64,000 nt of DNA from Flavobacteriia bacterium (lineage in GTDB: Bacteria; Bacteroidota; Bacteroidia; Flavobacteriales; Schleiferiaceae): NCBI GenBank assembly GCA_013373425.1, contig JABXHW010000004.1, forward strand, positions 96,675-160,674, in the 5' to 3' direction. The notes below the pieces were generated by a model. That model ran no database searches and had not been told where the DNA came from. It saw nothing but the letters and a program-made list of their open reading frames with translations. The position numbers were made by a program, and so were the translations under genes. Of the stretch, positions 54,279-63,711 are shown one piece after another (positions within the stretch are counted from its first letter, which is position 1; each line of letters begins with the position of its first letter).

Positions 54279-55409
54279 TCAGTGCTTTGCGTTGAGCGCC
54301 TTCGCAACCTCGAAAGTGAGGTCTAGCAGAACGATTTTCGGATTCAAATTTCGTTCAATCTCGTAAATCGCCCGATTGATTTTTTCGTGGATCTCAACGA
54401 TGTTTCCCGAGTGGACAAATGGAGCAAACTTGTCAAATTTGAAATCTACATCTGCTACTTGAAATGGATTGTCTTGATGAGCACCATAATTGTATGTCAA
54501 CGCTTGCTCAAAGGCATCCAATGAGAAATGCAAAAAGCTCTTCAATCGCTCGCGACCCAGTCCAGAGGCTGAATCAGACCACTCTAGCATTAAATCAACT
54601 TTACGCTGGAAGCTAGCGCGAACCCATTTCACAAACCGGGTCACATCATCCTTTATCCATTCCGCATCCTTCATCAAGTGAAACGCCTGTCCCGGCTCGC
54701 CATGAGCCATGGTGGCCAATAGAGTCGAGGGCACTTGACTGTCATTATAGGAGTCTAAGAATTGAGCAAGAGCTTGGGAATTTGAGGGTGGAACATTAAC
54801 AACCTGACAGCGAGATCGGATGGTTCCGAGAACTGACTCCTCGTGATGAGTAACCATTAAAATGGCTGTCCTTCCTTCGGGTTCCTCTATAAGCTTCAAC
54901 AGCTTGTTCGCGGCGGCGGTATTGAGCTTTTCAGGCATCCAGAGAATCAACACTTTCATTCCTCCAGCATAGCTCTTCAATTGCAGAGCTTGGGATATTT
55001 TAACTGCTTGATATACAGATAGTTGCGCCTGTTTGTTCTCTACGCCGATGTGTGAAAGCCATTCAATGTAAAGCGGAAAGGGATTGTCGGATATGAGCGT
55101 TCGCCAAGAAGCTAAAAACTCCTCACTTGTTGGCTTGTCCGAAGAATCTTTTGTCTTCGCTACCGGGAAGGCAAAATGTAAATCGGGATGTTGAAGCGAG
55201 GTGAATTGCTTGCACGAAGGGCATTCTCCACAACTGTCGTCTCCAGGGTTTGCGCACATGGCATACTGAGCATACGCAATAGCCATGGCTAGAGCGCTAG
55301 ATCCTTCTGCACCCACAAACAACTGTGCATGGGGAATCTTGCCTCTTTGTATGTTTCCCTTTAGCTTCTTAGCTAAAGGTGTTTGTCCTGGAATCGATGA
55401 AAACAGCAT
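54279..55409 (-). CDS. holB: DNA polymerase III delta' subunit
   Basis: About 376 residues from the internal Met (55409, MLFSSIPGQTPLAKKL), which is a better start than 55430. AAA+ clamp-loader fold: HAQLFVGAEGSSALAMAIAYA (Walker A is degenerate, as expected for delta'), a four-Cys zinc module CANPGDDSCGECPSC, and MKVLILWMPEKLNTAAANKLLKLIEEP followed by RSRCQVVNVPP (sensor-like SRC). The C-terminal domain packs in the clamp-loader ring. Confidence 0.88.
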   Translation of the reverse strand: MLFSSIPGQTPLAKKLKGNIQRGKIPHAQLFVGAEGSSALAMAIAYAQYAMCANPGDDSCGECPSCKQFTSLQHPDLHFAFPVAKTKDSSDKPTSEEFLASWRTLISDNPFPLYIEWLSHIGVENKQAQLSVYQAVKISQALQLKSYAGGMKVLILWMPEKLNTAAANKLLKLIEEPEGRTAILMVTHHEESVLGTIRSRCQVVNVPPSNSQALAQFLDSYNDSQVPSTLLATMAHGEPGQAFHLMKDAEWIKDDVTRFVKWVRASFQRKVDLMLEWSDSASGLGRERLKSFLHFSLDAFEQALTYNYGAHQDNPFQVADVDFKFDKFAPFVHSGNIVEIHEKINRAIYEIERNLNPKIVLLDLTFEVAKALNAKH

Positions 55410-55458
55410 GGAGCGAAGGTAAAAAACCATTGAATGAGGAGAGTAGAGGTGAACGCCT

Positions 55459-55466
55459 TACTTTTG
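55459..55466 (+). promoter_or_regulatory. TActTTTG -7 element for pgk
   Basis: TACTTTTG fits TAnnTTTG and ends 21 nt before the ATG at 55488, leaving a leader of about 15 nt. No TTG is found at the ideal -33 spacing. Confidence 0.4.
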
Positions 55467-55487
55467 TCAAGATTTCAAACAATGCTG

Positions 55488-56675
55488 ATGAAAACGATAG
55501 ACGATTTTTCATTCGAGGGCCAAAGAGCCCTTATCCGAGTAGACTTCAATGTCCCTTTGAAGGACGGTAAAATCACAGATGACACGCGCATTCAAGCGAC
55601 TATTCCAACCATTCAGAAGATCCTGAAAGATGGAGGTTCTGTTGTTTTAATGTCGCATTTAGGTCGACCAAAAGGAGAAGTCAAACCGGAGTTCTCATTG
55701 AGCCAAATCGTGGAACACTTGAGTAACGTTCTCAATGTTTCTGTCAAATTCGCGGCTAATTGCATCGGTGATGATGCAGAATCTCTCTCATCAAGCCTTA
55801 AGCCGGGCGAGGTTCTTTTGCTTGAAAACCTTCGTTACCATGCAGGTGAAGAGTCGGGTGATTCGAGTTTTGCAAGAGCTCTCGCTACACATGGAGACAT
55901 CTATGTAAACGATGCATTTGGCACTGCCCACAGAGCACACGCGAGCACGGCAGTTATTGCTCAATTCTTCGAAGGCAAAAAAGCTTTTGGATATGTAATG
56001 GGCAATGAAATCGTCAACGTTGATAAAGTGCTCCACAGCGATGACCGTCCGATTACAGCTATCGTAGGCGGCGCTAAAGTGAGTAGCAAGATTGATATTA
56101 TTACCAACTTGATGGATCGAGTTGATCACCTAATTATTGGCGGTGGTATGGCCTATACCTTTTTGAAGGCACAAGGTGGAAAAGTTGGCAATTCGCTTGT
56201 TGAAGAAGATAAGCTAGACCTTGCCAACGAGTTGTTAGCCAAAGCAGATGAGAAGAATGTCGTTTTCCACCTTCCGGTTGATTCTCTGAATGCCGACAAT
56301 TTTGCTGCAGATGCCAACACCAACTTGTCTGCTGCAGATGCGGTTGAAGACGGCTGGATGGGACTAGATGTAGGTCCAGAATCTATAGCCAAGTATGCAG
56401 AAGTAATCGGCAAAAGCAAGACGATTTTGTGGAACGGTCCTCTTGGTGTTTTCGAATTCGAAGCTTTCAGCAAGGGTACTAGAGAGGTTGGATTGGCCAT
56501 CGCCGACGCCACAAGCAAAGGCGCGTTTTCACTTGTTGGAGGAGGTGACTCTGTAGCAGCGGTGAAACAGTTTAACCTCGCAGATAAGGTGAGCTATGTG
56601 AGCACCGGAGGAGGAGCGATGTTGGAGTATCTCGAAGGAAAATCACTCCCTGGAATCCAAGCGATCCTGGATTGA
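55488..56675 (+). CDS. pgk: Phosphoglycerate kinase
   Basis: A 395-residue kinase from ATG 55488 ([27 protein letters not shown]); ATG 55482 is two codons longer. [44 protein letters not shown] and GGGDSVAAV are the textbook Pgk blocks. It makes ATP from 1,3-bisphosphoglycerate in lower glycolysis. The -7 element at 55459 agrees with the later start. The 3' end overlaps cvpA by 33 bp on the other strand. Confidence 0.96.
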   Translation: MKTIDDFSFEGQRALIRVDFNVPLKDGKITDDTRIQATIPTIQKILKDGGSVVLMSHLGRPKGEVKPEFSLSQIVEHLSNVLNVSVKFAANCIGDDAESLSSSLKPGEVLLLENLRYHAGEESGDSSFARALATHGDIYVNDAFGTAHRAHASTAVIAQFFEGKKAFGYVMGNEIVNVDKVLHSDDRPITAIVGGAKVSSKIDIITNLMDRVDHLIIGGGMAYTFLKAQGGKVGNSLVEEDKLDLANELLAKADEKNVVFHLPVDSLNADNFAADANTNLSAADAVEDGWMGLDVGPESIAKYAEVIGKSKTILWNGPLGVFEFEAFSKGTREVGLAIADATSKGAFSLVGGGDSVAAVKQFNLADKVSYVSTGGGAMLEYLEGKSLPGIQAILD

Positions 56676-57176
56676 TTCGAGGTTAAAGTCATCATCTTCC
56701 TCGGGAACGTAATCCCAGAGTATAGAACTAAACTCGCCATAGGCATTATAAACAGTGCTTTCGGCGAGTTTTTCTTTTTCTATCACATTCACTGTATCGT
56801 TGATGCGATTGAACACCGATAGGAGGATAGCTGTGAATACGGCGTACTTGATTGCTGCAAACAACCCGCCTAGAACGCGATTAACGCCTCCTAAGGCCGC
56901 TAAAGACATTCCTTTGGTGACGATTCGTCCAATCAAGAGAACCCCTAAAAAACCAGCTAAGAACAACACTCCGAATCCAGTGATATTCGCAGCTTCAACG
57001 GTCATGTCTAATTCTTGAATAAGCATGCCCACCAGTTGCTCATTAAACAGGTAGCCCAAAGCAACGCCAACGATTACGCCAACAATTCCCGCAACCTCTT
57101 GAATGAGTCCAGACCAAAGTCCGCGAACAAATCCAAAGAGAATAGGGAGAAGCAGTACGATATCAGTTGTGTTCAT
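56643..57176 (-). CDS. CvpA family membrane protein
   Basis: About 177 residues from ATG 57176 ([28 protein letters not shown]); a longer in-frame start exists upstream but adds a poor leader. Four hydrophobic helices and the GLxxxxVxGLVGxxxGxxxA-like [17 protein letters not shown] pattern fit CvpA, a small inner-membrane protein whose enteric member is linked to colicin V production and envelope stress. Convergent overlap of 33 bp with pgk. Confidence 0.85.
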   Translation of the reverse strand: MNTTDIVLLLPILFGFVRGLWSGLIQEVAGIVGVIVGVALGYLFNEQLVGMLIQELDMTVEAANITGFGVLFLAGFLGVLLIGRIVTKGMSLAALGGVNRVLGGLFAAIKYAVFTAILLSVFNRINDTVNVIEKEKLAESTVYNAYGEFSSILWDYVPEEDDDFNLESIQDRLDSRE

Positions 57177-57212
57177 GGTATGTTTGCACTTGTAAAGCGA
57201 AAGTAGTCCACA

Positions 57213-57560
57213 ATGGATGGAATGAATGAAAAGTGGGAGGAAATCGTTTCGAAAATTTCGAAGCAATTTGCCGAAGGAGAGGATGTAGACTTAGACGGAA
57301 TCATCTTTTTGATTGGCGTTCAGGAACTCGGACAAGGGTTTAGAAAGTTCAAAAAAGACGAGAAGCTAAATGTAATGCACATCGCAATTTGTCGACTTCT
57401 TGAGCCATATGGCTATTACGAGTTTGAAGCGTATGATGAAGATGGATGGCCGCATTACCGCAAAATAGAAGACCTCCCACACCTAAAACCTGGGCATCAA
57501 ACCCGATTGATGAAGGAGGCCGTTATTCAATATTTTGAAGAAAGTGGCTTTTTAGCTTGA
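57213..57560 (+). CDS. Conserved hypothetical small protein
   Basis: A 115-residue soluble protein with features VSKISKQFAEGEDVDLDGIIFLIGVQELGQGFRKFKKDEKLNVMHIAICRLLEPYGYYEF and an alternating acidic/aromatic C-terminus (EDLPHLKPGHQTRLMKEAVIQYF). I do not recognise a named domain, though the sequence looks evenly constrained and like something widespread in Flavobacteriales. It is divergent from cvpA (36 bp). Confidence 0.7.
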   Translation: MDGMNEKWEEIVSKISKQFAEGEDVDLDGIIFLIGVQELGQGFRKFKKDEKLNVMHIAICRLLEPYGYYEFEAYDEDGWPHYRKIEDLPHLKPGHQTRLMKEAVIQYFEESGFLA

Positions 57561-57564
57561 TTGG

Positions 57565-57939
57565 CTATTCGCAACCAGGGTCAAGTGGATCGTAATCTTC
57601 AACTACAATCGTTTGCTGGACTAGCTGGTTTGGTTCTAGCTTGATATATCCACATCCTGCAGCGCTAATTGGATCTTCTCCTTTAGTCACCTGTACCTGT
57701 AAAACGACTTCTCCACCTTCGTGACGGAAATACTTGGTTCCGGCAACACTGGTGTATCCAGCGTAGCGAATATTGGTATTCGGTAATGGAACAAAGCAGT
57801 TAACAAAAGCATTTTGCACTCGGTTGCCGTTCGCACCCTCCACAATAATTTGGAATGGATATCCCGGCTCGTCAAGGCGACAAGAGCCTGTAGAGATGAA
57901 CAAAGAAGCAAAAAGAGCTACTGTTAGAAGCTTGCGCAT
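57565..57939 (-). CDS. Small lipoprotein, tandem paralogue A
   Basis: About 124 residues from Met at 57939 (MRKLLTVALFASLFISTGSC, lipobox-type end at Cys20). The mature part (IIVEGANGNRVQNAFVNCFVPLPNTNIRYAGYTSVAGTKYFRHEGGEVVLQVQVTKGEDPIS) looks like a single carboxypeptidase-regulatory/Ig-like beta sandwich and ends in PLDPGCE. It has the same layout as the next gene, so the two are tandem paralogues. Function unknown. Confidence 0.7.
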   Translation of the reverse strand: MRKLLTVALFASLFISTGSCRLDEPGYPFQIIVEGANGNRVQNAFVNCFVPLPNTNIRYAGYTSVAGTKYFRHEGGEVVLQVQVTKGEDPISAAGCGYIKLEPNQLVQQTIVVEDYDPLDPGCE

Positions 57940-57950
57940 ATCAATGTGGA

Positions 57951-58316
57951 TTATGGACACCCGTTTCCTGGAGTGTTAAAGGGGAACAATATAAGGTCTT
58001 TTTCCGTGGTCTTGCCTGGGATTACTCTAACCGCATTACATCCACGATAACCGCCCTTTACAACAACAACATCTACGAACAAATCGTAATCCCAACGCAC
58101 AAAGGCGCTTCCGTCAATTTCTGTGAACTTATACACTTCAAGTCCGTTCGGAATGTCTACTGGTGACTTAAACTGTACGAGAGCGTTTTGAATTGGCTCC
58201 CCCTCTTGGTTATAAACGTAGACTTTAGCCGTACCATTAGTAGGCCCTTCTTCGTCGCAACCGCCTGTGAACATAAACGTTCCAGCCAGCAAGAGTCCTG
58301 TAAGAAGCTTTCTCAT
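57951..58316 (-). CDS. Small lipoprotein, tandem paralogue B
   Basis: About 121 residues from Met at 58316 (MRKLLTGLLLAGTFMFTGGC). The mature part VYVYNQEGEPIQNALVQFKSPVDIPNGLEVYKFTEIDGSAFVRWDYDLFVDVVVVKGGYRGCNAVRVIPGKTTEKDLILF ends NTPGNGCP, matching paralogue A in pattern: signal MRKLLT, beta sandwich with QNA[FL]V, conserved G-C, and a terminal GC. Divergent from pheS with a 72-bp gap. Confidence 0.72.
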   Translation of the reverse strand: MRKLLTGLLLAGTFMFTGGCDEEGPTNGTAKVYVYNQEGEPIQNALVQFKSPVDIPNGLEVYKFTEIDGSAFVRWDYDLFVDVVVVKGGYRGCNAVRVIPGKTTEKDLILFPFNTPGNGCP

Positions 58317-58388
58317 GAGCGTGAAATTGAGTAATATTGCGCACTTCGACGCGAGACAAATATAACAAGCACGTCCTATACCGCCATC

Positions 58389-59408
58389 ATGAATAAAGCT
58401 ATCGATGAACATTTGAGAGCCGTCGCTGAGTTTCAGCCCTCTAACGCTGAGGAACTAGAAGCTTTCCGCCTGCGCTATTTGGGCCAAAAAGGCATTCTCA
58501 AAGACCTTTTTGCTGATTTCAAGTCTGTTCCAAACGAGGAAAAGAAGGAGTACGGTCGTGTTGTTAACCAATTGAAGAACGCAGTTGAGCAAGCGGTATT
58601 GCGTTTCAAAAGCGAGCTCGAAGAGAGCAAACCGCTTCACAACGAGAACGATCTTACGCGTACCGGTGAGCCACTGCACCAAGGGTCAGAACATCCCGTA
58701 ACCACCGTGCGCAATGAAATCGTTGACATCTTTAAGCGCATTGGCTTTTCCGTCAGTGAAGGGCCAGAAATTGAAGATGATTGGCACAACTTCACCGCGT
58801 TGAACTTCCCTGAGGAACACCCGGCAAGAGATATGCAGGATACGTTCTTTGTTCATACCGATCCAGATTGGGCGCTACGCACACACACGTCATCCGTACA
58901 GGTTAGATCGATGGAGTCTATGCAACCTCCAATCCGCATCATCGCTCCAGGTCGAGTATTTAGAAATGAAGCTATTTCATCGAGATCACACTGTATCTTC
59001 CATCAAATCGAAGGCTTGTATATCGATGAGAACGTTTCATTTGCAGATATGAAGCAAACGCTGCTCTACTTTGCGCGTGAGTTCTTCGGTGCAGAGACTA
59101 AGATTAGACTTCGTCCGAGTTATTTCCCATTTACCGAACCAAGCGCCGAAATGGATATTTGGTGGGGACTTGAAAATGAAACGGACTACCGAATGACCAA
59201 AGGAACGGGTTGGCTCGAAGTAATGGGCTGTGGAATGGTTGATCCTGAAGTTCTCAAAGCTTCCAACATCGACCCAGAGAAATATTCGGGCTACGCTTTC
59301 GGATTGGGTATCGAAAGAATCACTCTCCAGCGATTCCAAATTCCAGATATCCGAATGCTGTTTGAGAACGATATGCGTTTCTTGAACCAGTTCAAAGGAG
59401 TGATCTAA
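58389..59408 (+). CDS. pheS: Phenylalanine--tRNA ligase alpha subunit
   Basis: A 339-residue class II synthetase subunit. The N-terminal coiled coil (LGQKGILKDLFADFKSVPNEEKKEYGRVVNQLKNAVEQA) leads to the catalytic core with motif 1 NEIVDIFKRIGFSVSEGPEIEDDWHNFTALNFPEEHPAR, motif 2 PGRVFRNEAISSRSHCIFHQIEG and motif 3 GLGIERITL. It works with the beta subunit (not in the window). A strong terminator follows. Confidence 0.97.
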   Translation: MNKAIDEHLRAVAEFQPSNAEELEAFRLRYLGQKGILKDLFADFKSVPNEEKKEYGRVVNQLKNAVEQAVLRFKSELEESKPLHNENDLTRTGEPLHQGSEHPVTTVRNEIVDIFKRIGFSVSEGPEIEDDWHNFTALNFPEEHPARDMQDTFFVHTDPDWALRTHTSSVQVRSMESMQPPIRIIAPGRVFRNEAISSRSHCIFHQIEGLYIDENVSFADMKQTLLYFAREFFGAETKIRLRPSYFPFTEPSAEMDIWWGLENETDYRMTKGTGWLEVMGCGMVDPEVLKASNIDPEKYSGYAFGLGIERITLQRFQIPDIRMLFENDMRFLNQFKGVI

Positions 59409-59428
59409 ACGACCAACTTCAAGACACA

Positions 59429-59457
59429 AAAAGGGCCTCATTTGAGGCCCTTTTTTA
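59429..59457 (+). terminator. Rho-independent terminator after pheS
   Basis: AAAAGGGCCTC pairs with GAGGCCCTTTT around a 4-nt loop, followed by T residues. Confidence 0.88.
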
Positions 59458-59461
59458 TTTC

Positions 59462-59566
59462 GTGAAATCAATGCTCAGCAGAATTTCTGTATTTCAAGCA
59501 TGAAATCAATTTTCTGATAATCAGAGAACAAAGGTTATGTGAAATCCGCGCTTAGCAGAAATTCAT
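59462..59566. repeat. Short duplication of the end of the pterin dehydratase gene
   Basis: GTGAAATC-x3-GCT-x-AGCAGAA occurs at 59462-59489 and again at 59539-59566, the latter being the 3' end of the dehydratase gene (about 21 of 28 bases match). On the minus strand the outer copy reads EILLSIDFTK-stop against the gene's own EFLLSADFT-stop, so the tail was duplicated downstream. Confidence 0.5.
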
Positions 59567-59801
59567 CAAATCGGTTTTCAATTTTTTCAGCGAGCGAATA
59601 GTCTTTTTCGGTGACGATATTTCCACGATCGTGAGTGGATAAAATGACGCCAACTTTCGTGTATCGAATGTCAATATCTGGATGATGATTTTCATCTTCG
59701 GCGAGTTCGCCCACAAGCACTACAAAGTTCAAGGATTGCTTGAACGACTTGAATGAAAATTCAGCACGAAGACTATCGTTATGTACTTTGAAGTACTTCA
59801 C
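59535..59801 (-). CDS. 4a-hydroxytetrahydrobiopterin dehydratase (PCD/DCoH family)
   Basis: An 88-residue protein, a little shorter than the usual ~100. FSFKSFKQSLNFVVLVGELAEDENHHPDIDIRYTKVGVILSTHD carries the NHHPDI signature with the active-site His pair, followed by IVTEKDYSLAEKIE. It dehydrates 4a-hydroxytetrahydrobiopterin to recycle the pterin cofactor; no phenylalanine hydroxylase is in view. Stop TAA at 59535. The gene lies 3 bp downstream of pyk on the same strand. Confidence 0.88.
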   Translation of the reverse strand: MKYFKVHNDSLRAEFSFKSFKQSLNFVVLVGELAEDENHHPDIDIRYTKVGVILSTHDRGNIVTEKDYSLAEKIENRFDEFLLSADFT

Positions 59802-59804
59802 CCC

Positions 59805-61220
59805 TTAGTCCATCTCTGCGATCTTCATCATATTGGTGGTTCCGCGCTCCTGAATTGGCATCGACGCGATTTTCACCATCAATTCACCCTTCTTCATCAG
59901 TTTTTTCCGGCGAATCATCTCCTTAATTTCATGGAATGTGTTGTCCGTACTCTCCATTTTGTCATAAAAGAATCCAGAGACTCCCCAAATCAAGCTTAAC
60001 GTGTTCAAAATTGAGCGGTTAGCTGTGAATACGTAGATGTTTGCTTTAGGGCGGTGTGAGCTGATTTTGAAGCCGGTATAACCGCTAAACGTCATAGTCA
60101 TGATAGACGTGGCGCTCACTTGATCAGCCACTTTAGCGGCTTGATAACAGATGCTGTCTGTGATGTAGCGTTCGTTTCTCTCAATAGGAGGGTGCTCAGG
60201 TGCTTCGATTTTCGCAGTTTCCTCCACGTGGGAGATAATGCGGCTCATGGCTTCTACAACGGCTACAGGATGCTTACCAACAGAAGTTTCACCACTGAGC
60301 ATTACTGCGTCAGCTCCATCAAGTACAGAGTTTGCAACATCGTTAACCTCTGCACGAGTAGGAGACATGTTCTCAATCATGCTCTCCATCATCTGAGTTG
60401 CGATGATTACGGGTTTGCTAGCAATTAATGCCTTTTCGACAATCATCTTCTGGATGAGCGGCACGGATTGCATAGGCACTTCTACACCGAGATCACCTCT
60501 AGCTACCATAACGCCATCTGTTTCTTCCATGATGCGCTCGATGTCCATCACGGCTTCAGGCTTCTCAATTTTTGAGATGATGAATGCCGTTTTCTTCGAT
60601 TTCTTGATTAGACCACGCAGTTCAATTACGTCTTCTGCATTACGCACGAAGCTCAGCCCAATCCACTCAACATTCTCGTCAAGTGCAACTTCCAAGTCGG
60701 CCAGGTCTTTTTCAGTAAGGCAAGGCAGAGAAATCTTAGTATTCGGAAGGTTCACGCCCTTTTTACTCTTGAGCGGACCTCCTTGAACAACCTCTGCTTG
60801 AACTTCGTCTTTTCCGTTCGTGCTCGTAACGGTCATTAGGAGTTTTCCGTCATCCAATAGGATACGTTCCCCCACTTGAACGTCCTGTGGGAATTGTTCA
60901 TAGGTCATGTAAACCCGCTTAGCCGTCCCTTTAGTTGGGGTAGTGGTGAACGTTACTTTGTCGCCAACATTTACCACGGCACCTTCTTCAACTTCTCCAA
61001 TTCGAAGCTTTGGACCTTGTAAATCTGCAAGGGTTGCTACGTTGAGATCGTGCTCTTCGTTGATCTCGCGAATTAGTTGAATGGTAGCTCGGTGTGTAGC
61101 GTGGTCGCCATGTGAAAAGTTGATTCTAAACACATTAACGCCAGCCTTGATCATTTCCAACATCGTTTCCTTGTTGGCAGAGGCTGGGCCTAGGGTTGCT
61201 ACAATTTTAGCTTTATTCAT
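59805..61220 (-). CDS. pyk: Pyruvate kinase
   Basis: A 471-residue enzyme. KIVATLGPAS, FRINFSHGDH, ADLQGPKLRIGEV, IGLSFVRNAEDV, IISKIEKPEAV, GVMVARGDLGVE and PTRAEVNDVANSVLDGADAVMLSGE are the pyruvate kinase blocks with the K+/Mg2+ and catalytic Lys in place. It makes pyruvate and ATP, the last glycolytic step. Overlaps the upstream IPExxxVDY gene by 4 bp. Confidence 0.97.
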   Translation of the reverse strand: MNKAKIVATLGPASANKETMLEMIKAGVNVFRINFSHGDHATHRATIQLIREINEEHDLNVATLADLQGPKLRIGEVEEGAVVNVGDKVTFTTTPTKGTAKRVYMTYEQFPQDVQVGERILLDDGKLLMTVTSTNGKDEVQAEVVQGGPLKSKKGVNLPNTKISLPCLTEKDLADLEVALDENVEWIGLSFVRNAEDVIELRGLIKKSKKTAFIISKIEKPEAVMDIERIMEETDGVMVARGDLGVEVPMQSVPLIQKMIVEKALIASKPVIIATQMMESMIENMSPTRAEVNDVANSVLDGADAVMLSGETSVGKHPVAVVEAMSRIISHVEETAKIEAPEHPPIERNERYITDSICYQAAKVADQVSATSIMTMTFSGYTGFKISSHRPKANIYVFTANRSILNTLSLIWGVSGFFYDKMESTDNTFHEIKEMIRRKKLMKKGELMVKIASMPIQERGTTNMMKIAEMD

Positions 61221-61705
61221 AAGAGTATGTTTTCTAGTTCAATGTTCAGTTCGGCGCGTTGCGATACGCTGGGCTCGAGAGCTGTCGCATAGGTAACGCC
61301 TTGCGTTTTTCTTATTGCGGTGAGCATGTTGTTTGCTTGCTCAGAGTCTATTTCGTCCATGGCAACCACTATGTAATCCACAGGTGGCTTTGACGCCAAG
61401 ATATTTCGATGAAGAACTTCGCCATGGTTTTCTTCGGAACGCGTTCTTCCACGGTTCATCAAGATACACCATTGAATGTCTTCAAATGAGTCGTACCAAG
61501 TATAAGTTACATGTTCGAAATGATGCCCTTTTAAGTGAGAAACATGATCGCTTTTGGACCTTTTGAAGTTCGAACCGAGAACTTGATTGAGTCGATACAC
61601 AAGCTTGTGATCCGAGAGCGAAGAAGAAATAGTCCAGTGCGAAAAAGAAGATTCATTTTCGTAGTCCTCGTCATCCAGCGTGAAGACCTTTCCTGGTGCT
61701 TTCAT
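61217..61705 (-). CDS. IPExxxVDY family protein
   Basis: About 162 residues from ATG 61705, which overlaps the rnc stop (ATGA). The family motif appears as ASKPPVDYIVVAMDEID; LNQVLGSNFKRSK-x-DHVSHLKGHHFEHVTYTW is also conserved. Always placed in the rnc-pyk operon of Bacteroidota; function unknown. Confidence 0.88.
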   Translation of the reverse strand: MKAPGKVFTLDDEDYENESSFSHWTISSSLSDHKLVYRLNQVLGSNFKRSKSDHVSHLKGHHFEHVTYTWYDSFEDIQWCILMNRGRTRSEENHGEVLHRNILASKPPVDYIVVAMDEIDSEQANNMLTAIRKTQGVTYATALEPSVSQRAELNIELENILL

Positions 61706-62445
61706 TTCTTCAATAGTTCGAAGTGCTTGCAAGCCTCTTCAGCTGCGCTTTCTTCTGCTCTTTTCTTACTTGTTCCTGTTCCCTGTGTGATGCGATCACC
61801 ATTGAGATAAAGTCCGACTCTAAAGTTAAGGCTATGGTTTTTACCCCAACGTTCTTCTAACTTAAACTCATGGTGAAGTCTTTCGGCCTGAGCGTACTCA
61901 ATAAGGGTACTCTTGTAACTCACCACTTGCGTTTCAAGTTCGGCGAATGCTTTGTTGCCCTCCATTACTTTCGACTCAATGAAGCGCTCTGCAGCTTCCA
62001 TGCCTAGGTCGAGGTACACAGCACCGATTAAAGCTTCTAGCACATCTCCTAAGAGTGATCTAGCAGGCTTCTTGGCGTCGAGCCTACTCACCACTAATGG
62101 TGCGAGATTGAACTTCTCAGCGAGCTTGTTGAGGTTCTTTCGGCTTACCATCTTAGCACGCATGCTCGTCAGGAAGCCTTCATTTTCCTCTGGGTAAAGA
62201 TCGTAGAGACGTTTGGCTACAACGGCGCCGAGAATGGCATCACCGAGAAACTCCAGACGTTCATTATTAGACCAGGCTGCACTTTCCGACTTTTTAGAAG
62301 CGGAACTGTGGCGCATAGCCAATTGATAGAACGACAAGTTCACAGGTTCTAAGCCCGTAATTTGTGCAATGCGATGGTAAAATTCGTCGTGAGTTCGACG
62401 AGAGCCTTTAATGCGAGATGTCAGGCGATTCCAAAAACCGCTCAT
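61702..62445 (-). CDS. rnc: Ribonuclease III
   Basis: A 247-residue endonuclease: the catalytic signature NERLEFLGDAILGAVVAKRLYD and the second acidic cluster GDVLEALIGAVYLDLG, followed by a C-terminal dsRNA-binding domain (VSYKSTLIEYAQAERLHHEFKLEERWGKNHSLNFRVGLY... KKRAEESAAEEACKHF). It processes rRNA and other double-stranded RNA. Six base pairs after fabF. Confidence 0.95.
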   Translation of the reverse strand: MSGFWNRLTSRIKGSRRTHDEFYHRIAQITGLEPVNLSFYQLAMRHSSASKKSESAAWSNNERLEFLGDAILGAVVAKRLYDLYPEENEGFLTSMRAKMVSRKNLNKLAEKFNLAPLVVSRLDAKKPARSLLGDVLEALIGAVYLDLGMEAAERFIESKVMEGNKAFAELETQVVSYKSTLIEYAQAERLHHEFKLEERWGKNHSLNFRVGLYLNGDRITQGTGTSKKRAEESAAEEACKHFELLKK

Positions 62446-62451
62446 GAACAG

Positions 62452-63699
62452 TTATTGCGCTTTCTTAAAGATCACAGAGGCGTTGTGCCCGCCGAATCCA
62501 AAGGTATTGCTCAAAGCAGCGCGAACTTCGCGTTTTTGTGCTTCACCGAAAGTGAAGTTCAACTTACTGTCTAACTCCGGATCATCCGTAAAGTGGTTGA
62601 TGGTAGGAGGAACAATTCCATCGCGAACGGCCAAGATGGAAGCAATTGCCTCAACGGCGCCTGCAGCACCGAGAAGGTGTCCAGTCATGGATTTGGTCGA
62701 ACTGATGTTCAAGTTGTACGCGTGATCTCCGAATACTTCTTTGATAGCCTTGGTTTCAGCAATATCCCCAAGTGGGGTAGAGGTACCGTGAACGTTTACG
62801 TAATCCAGCTCGTCTGGGCTCATACCCGCATCGTCGAGTGCATAACGCATAACGTTTTTGGCGCCCAAGCCTTCCGGATGAGGAGCAGTCAAGTGGTGCG
62901 CATCTGCCGAAAGTCCGCCACCGGCAAACTCTGCGTAGATCGTTGCGCCGCGCTTCACAGCGTGCTCGTACTCTTCTAATACAATGGCTGCTCCACCTTC
63001 ACCCATCACGAAACCGTCGCGATCTTTATCGAACGGACGAGAAGCCGTTGCCGGATCATCGTTTCGGGTAGAAAGTGCGTGCATGGCATTGAAACCTCCG
63101 ATACCAGCTTCGGTAACGGCTGCTTCAGAACCTCCAGCTACAATCACATCAGCCTTGCCCAGGCGGATGTACGTGTAGGCATCTATCAATGCGTTGGTGG
63201 CAGATGCACAGGCAGATACAGTTGTAAAGTTGGGTCCGCGGAAGTTGTACTTCATCGAAATATGACCACCAGTGATATCGGCAATCATCTTTGGAATGAA
63301 GAACGGATTAAAGCGTGGAGTTCCATCACCAGCGGCGTAGTTCTTTGACTCTTGGAGGAAGGTGTCTAAACCACCGATTCCTGAGCCCCAAATCACACCC
63401 GCTCGATCCGGATCAACGTTGCCCTCAAGCTGGGCGTCGGCGATCGCTTCATCAGCGACCACCAGCCCAAAATGAGAAAAACGGTCCATTTTCCGCGCTT
63501 CTTTGCGGTCAATGAAATCCGTTGCTACGAAGTTCTTCACCTCACAAGCGAAACGAGTCTTGAATTTTTCGGTATCAAATAGTGTAATCGGCGCAGCACC
63601 AGGTGTGCCCGCTACAAGATTCTTCCAAAATTCTCCTGCGGTGTTACCGATAGGTGTCAACGCACCTATCCCCGTAACGACTACTCGTTTCAGCTCCAT
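62452..63699 (-). CDS. fabF: 3-oxoacyl-ACP synthase II
   Basis: A 415-residue condensing enzyme. Catalytic Cys164 lies in VSACASATNA; the two His are in NVHGTSTPLGD and KSMTGHLLGAAG. It elongates acyl-ACP with malonyl-ACP in fatty-acid synthesis. Twelve base pairs after acpP. Confidence 0.97.
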   Translation of the reverse strand: MELKRVVVTGIGALTPIGNTAGEFWKNLVAGTPGAAPITLFDTEKFKTRFACEVKNFVATDFIDRKEARKMDRFSHFGLVVADEAIADAQLEGNVDPDRAGVIWGSGIGGLDTFLQESKNYAAGDGTPRFNPFFIPKMIADITGGHISMKYNFRGPNFTTVSACASATNALIDAYTYIRLGKADVIVAGGSEAAVTEAGIGGFNAMHALSTRNDDPATASRPFDKDRDGFVMGEGGAAIVLEEYEHAVKRGATIYAEFAGGGLSADAHHLTAPHPEGLGAKNVMRYALDDAGMSPDELDYVNVHGTSTPLGDIAETKAIKEVFGDHAYNLNISSTKSMTGHLLGAAGAVEAIASILAVRDGIVPPTINHFTDDPELDSKLNFTFGEAQKREVRAALSNTFGFGGHNASVIFKKAQ

Positions 63700-63711
63700 T
63701 TGAGGGGAAGT

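Noticed and set aside
60231..60243. CTCCACGTGGGAG palindrome in pyk
   Set aside because: A chance near-palindrome around CACGTG in coding sequence; outer arms do not match parS.
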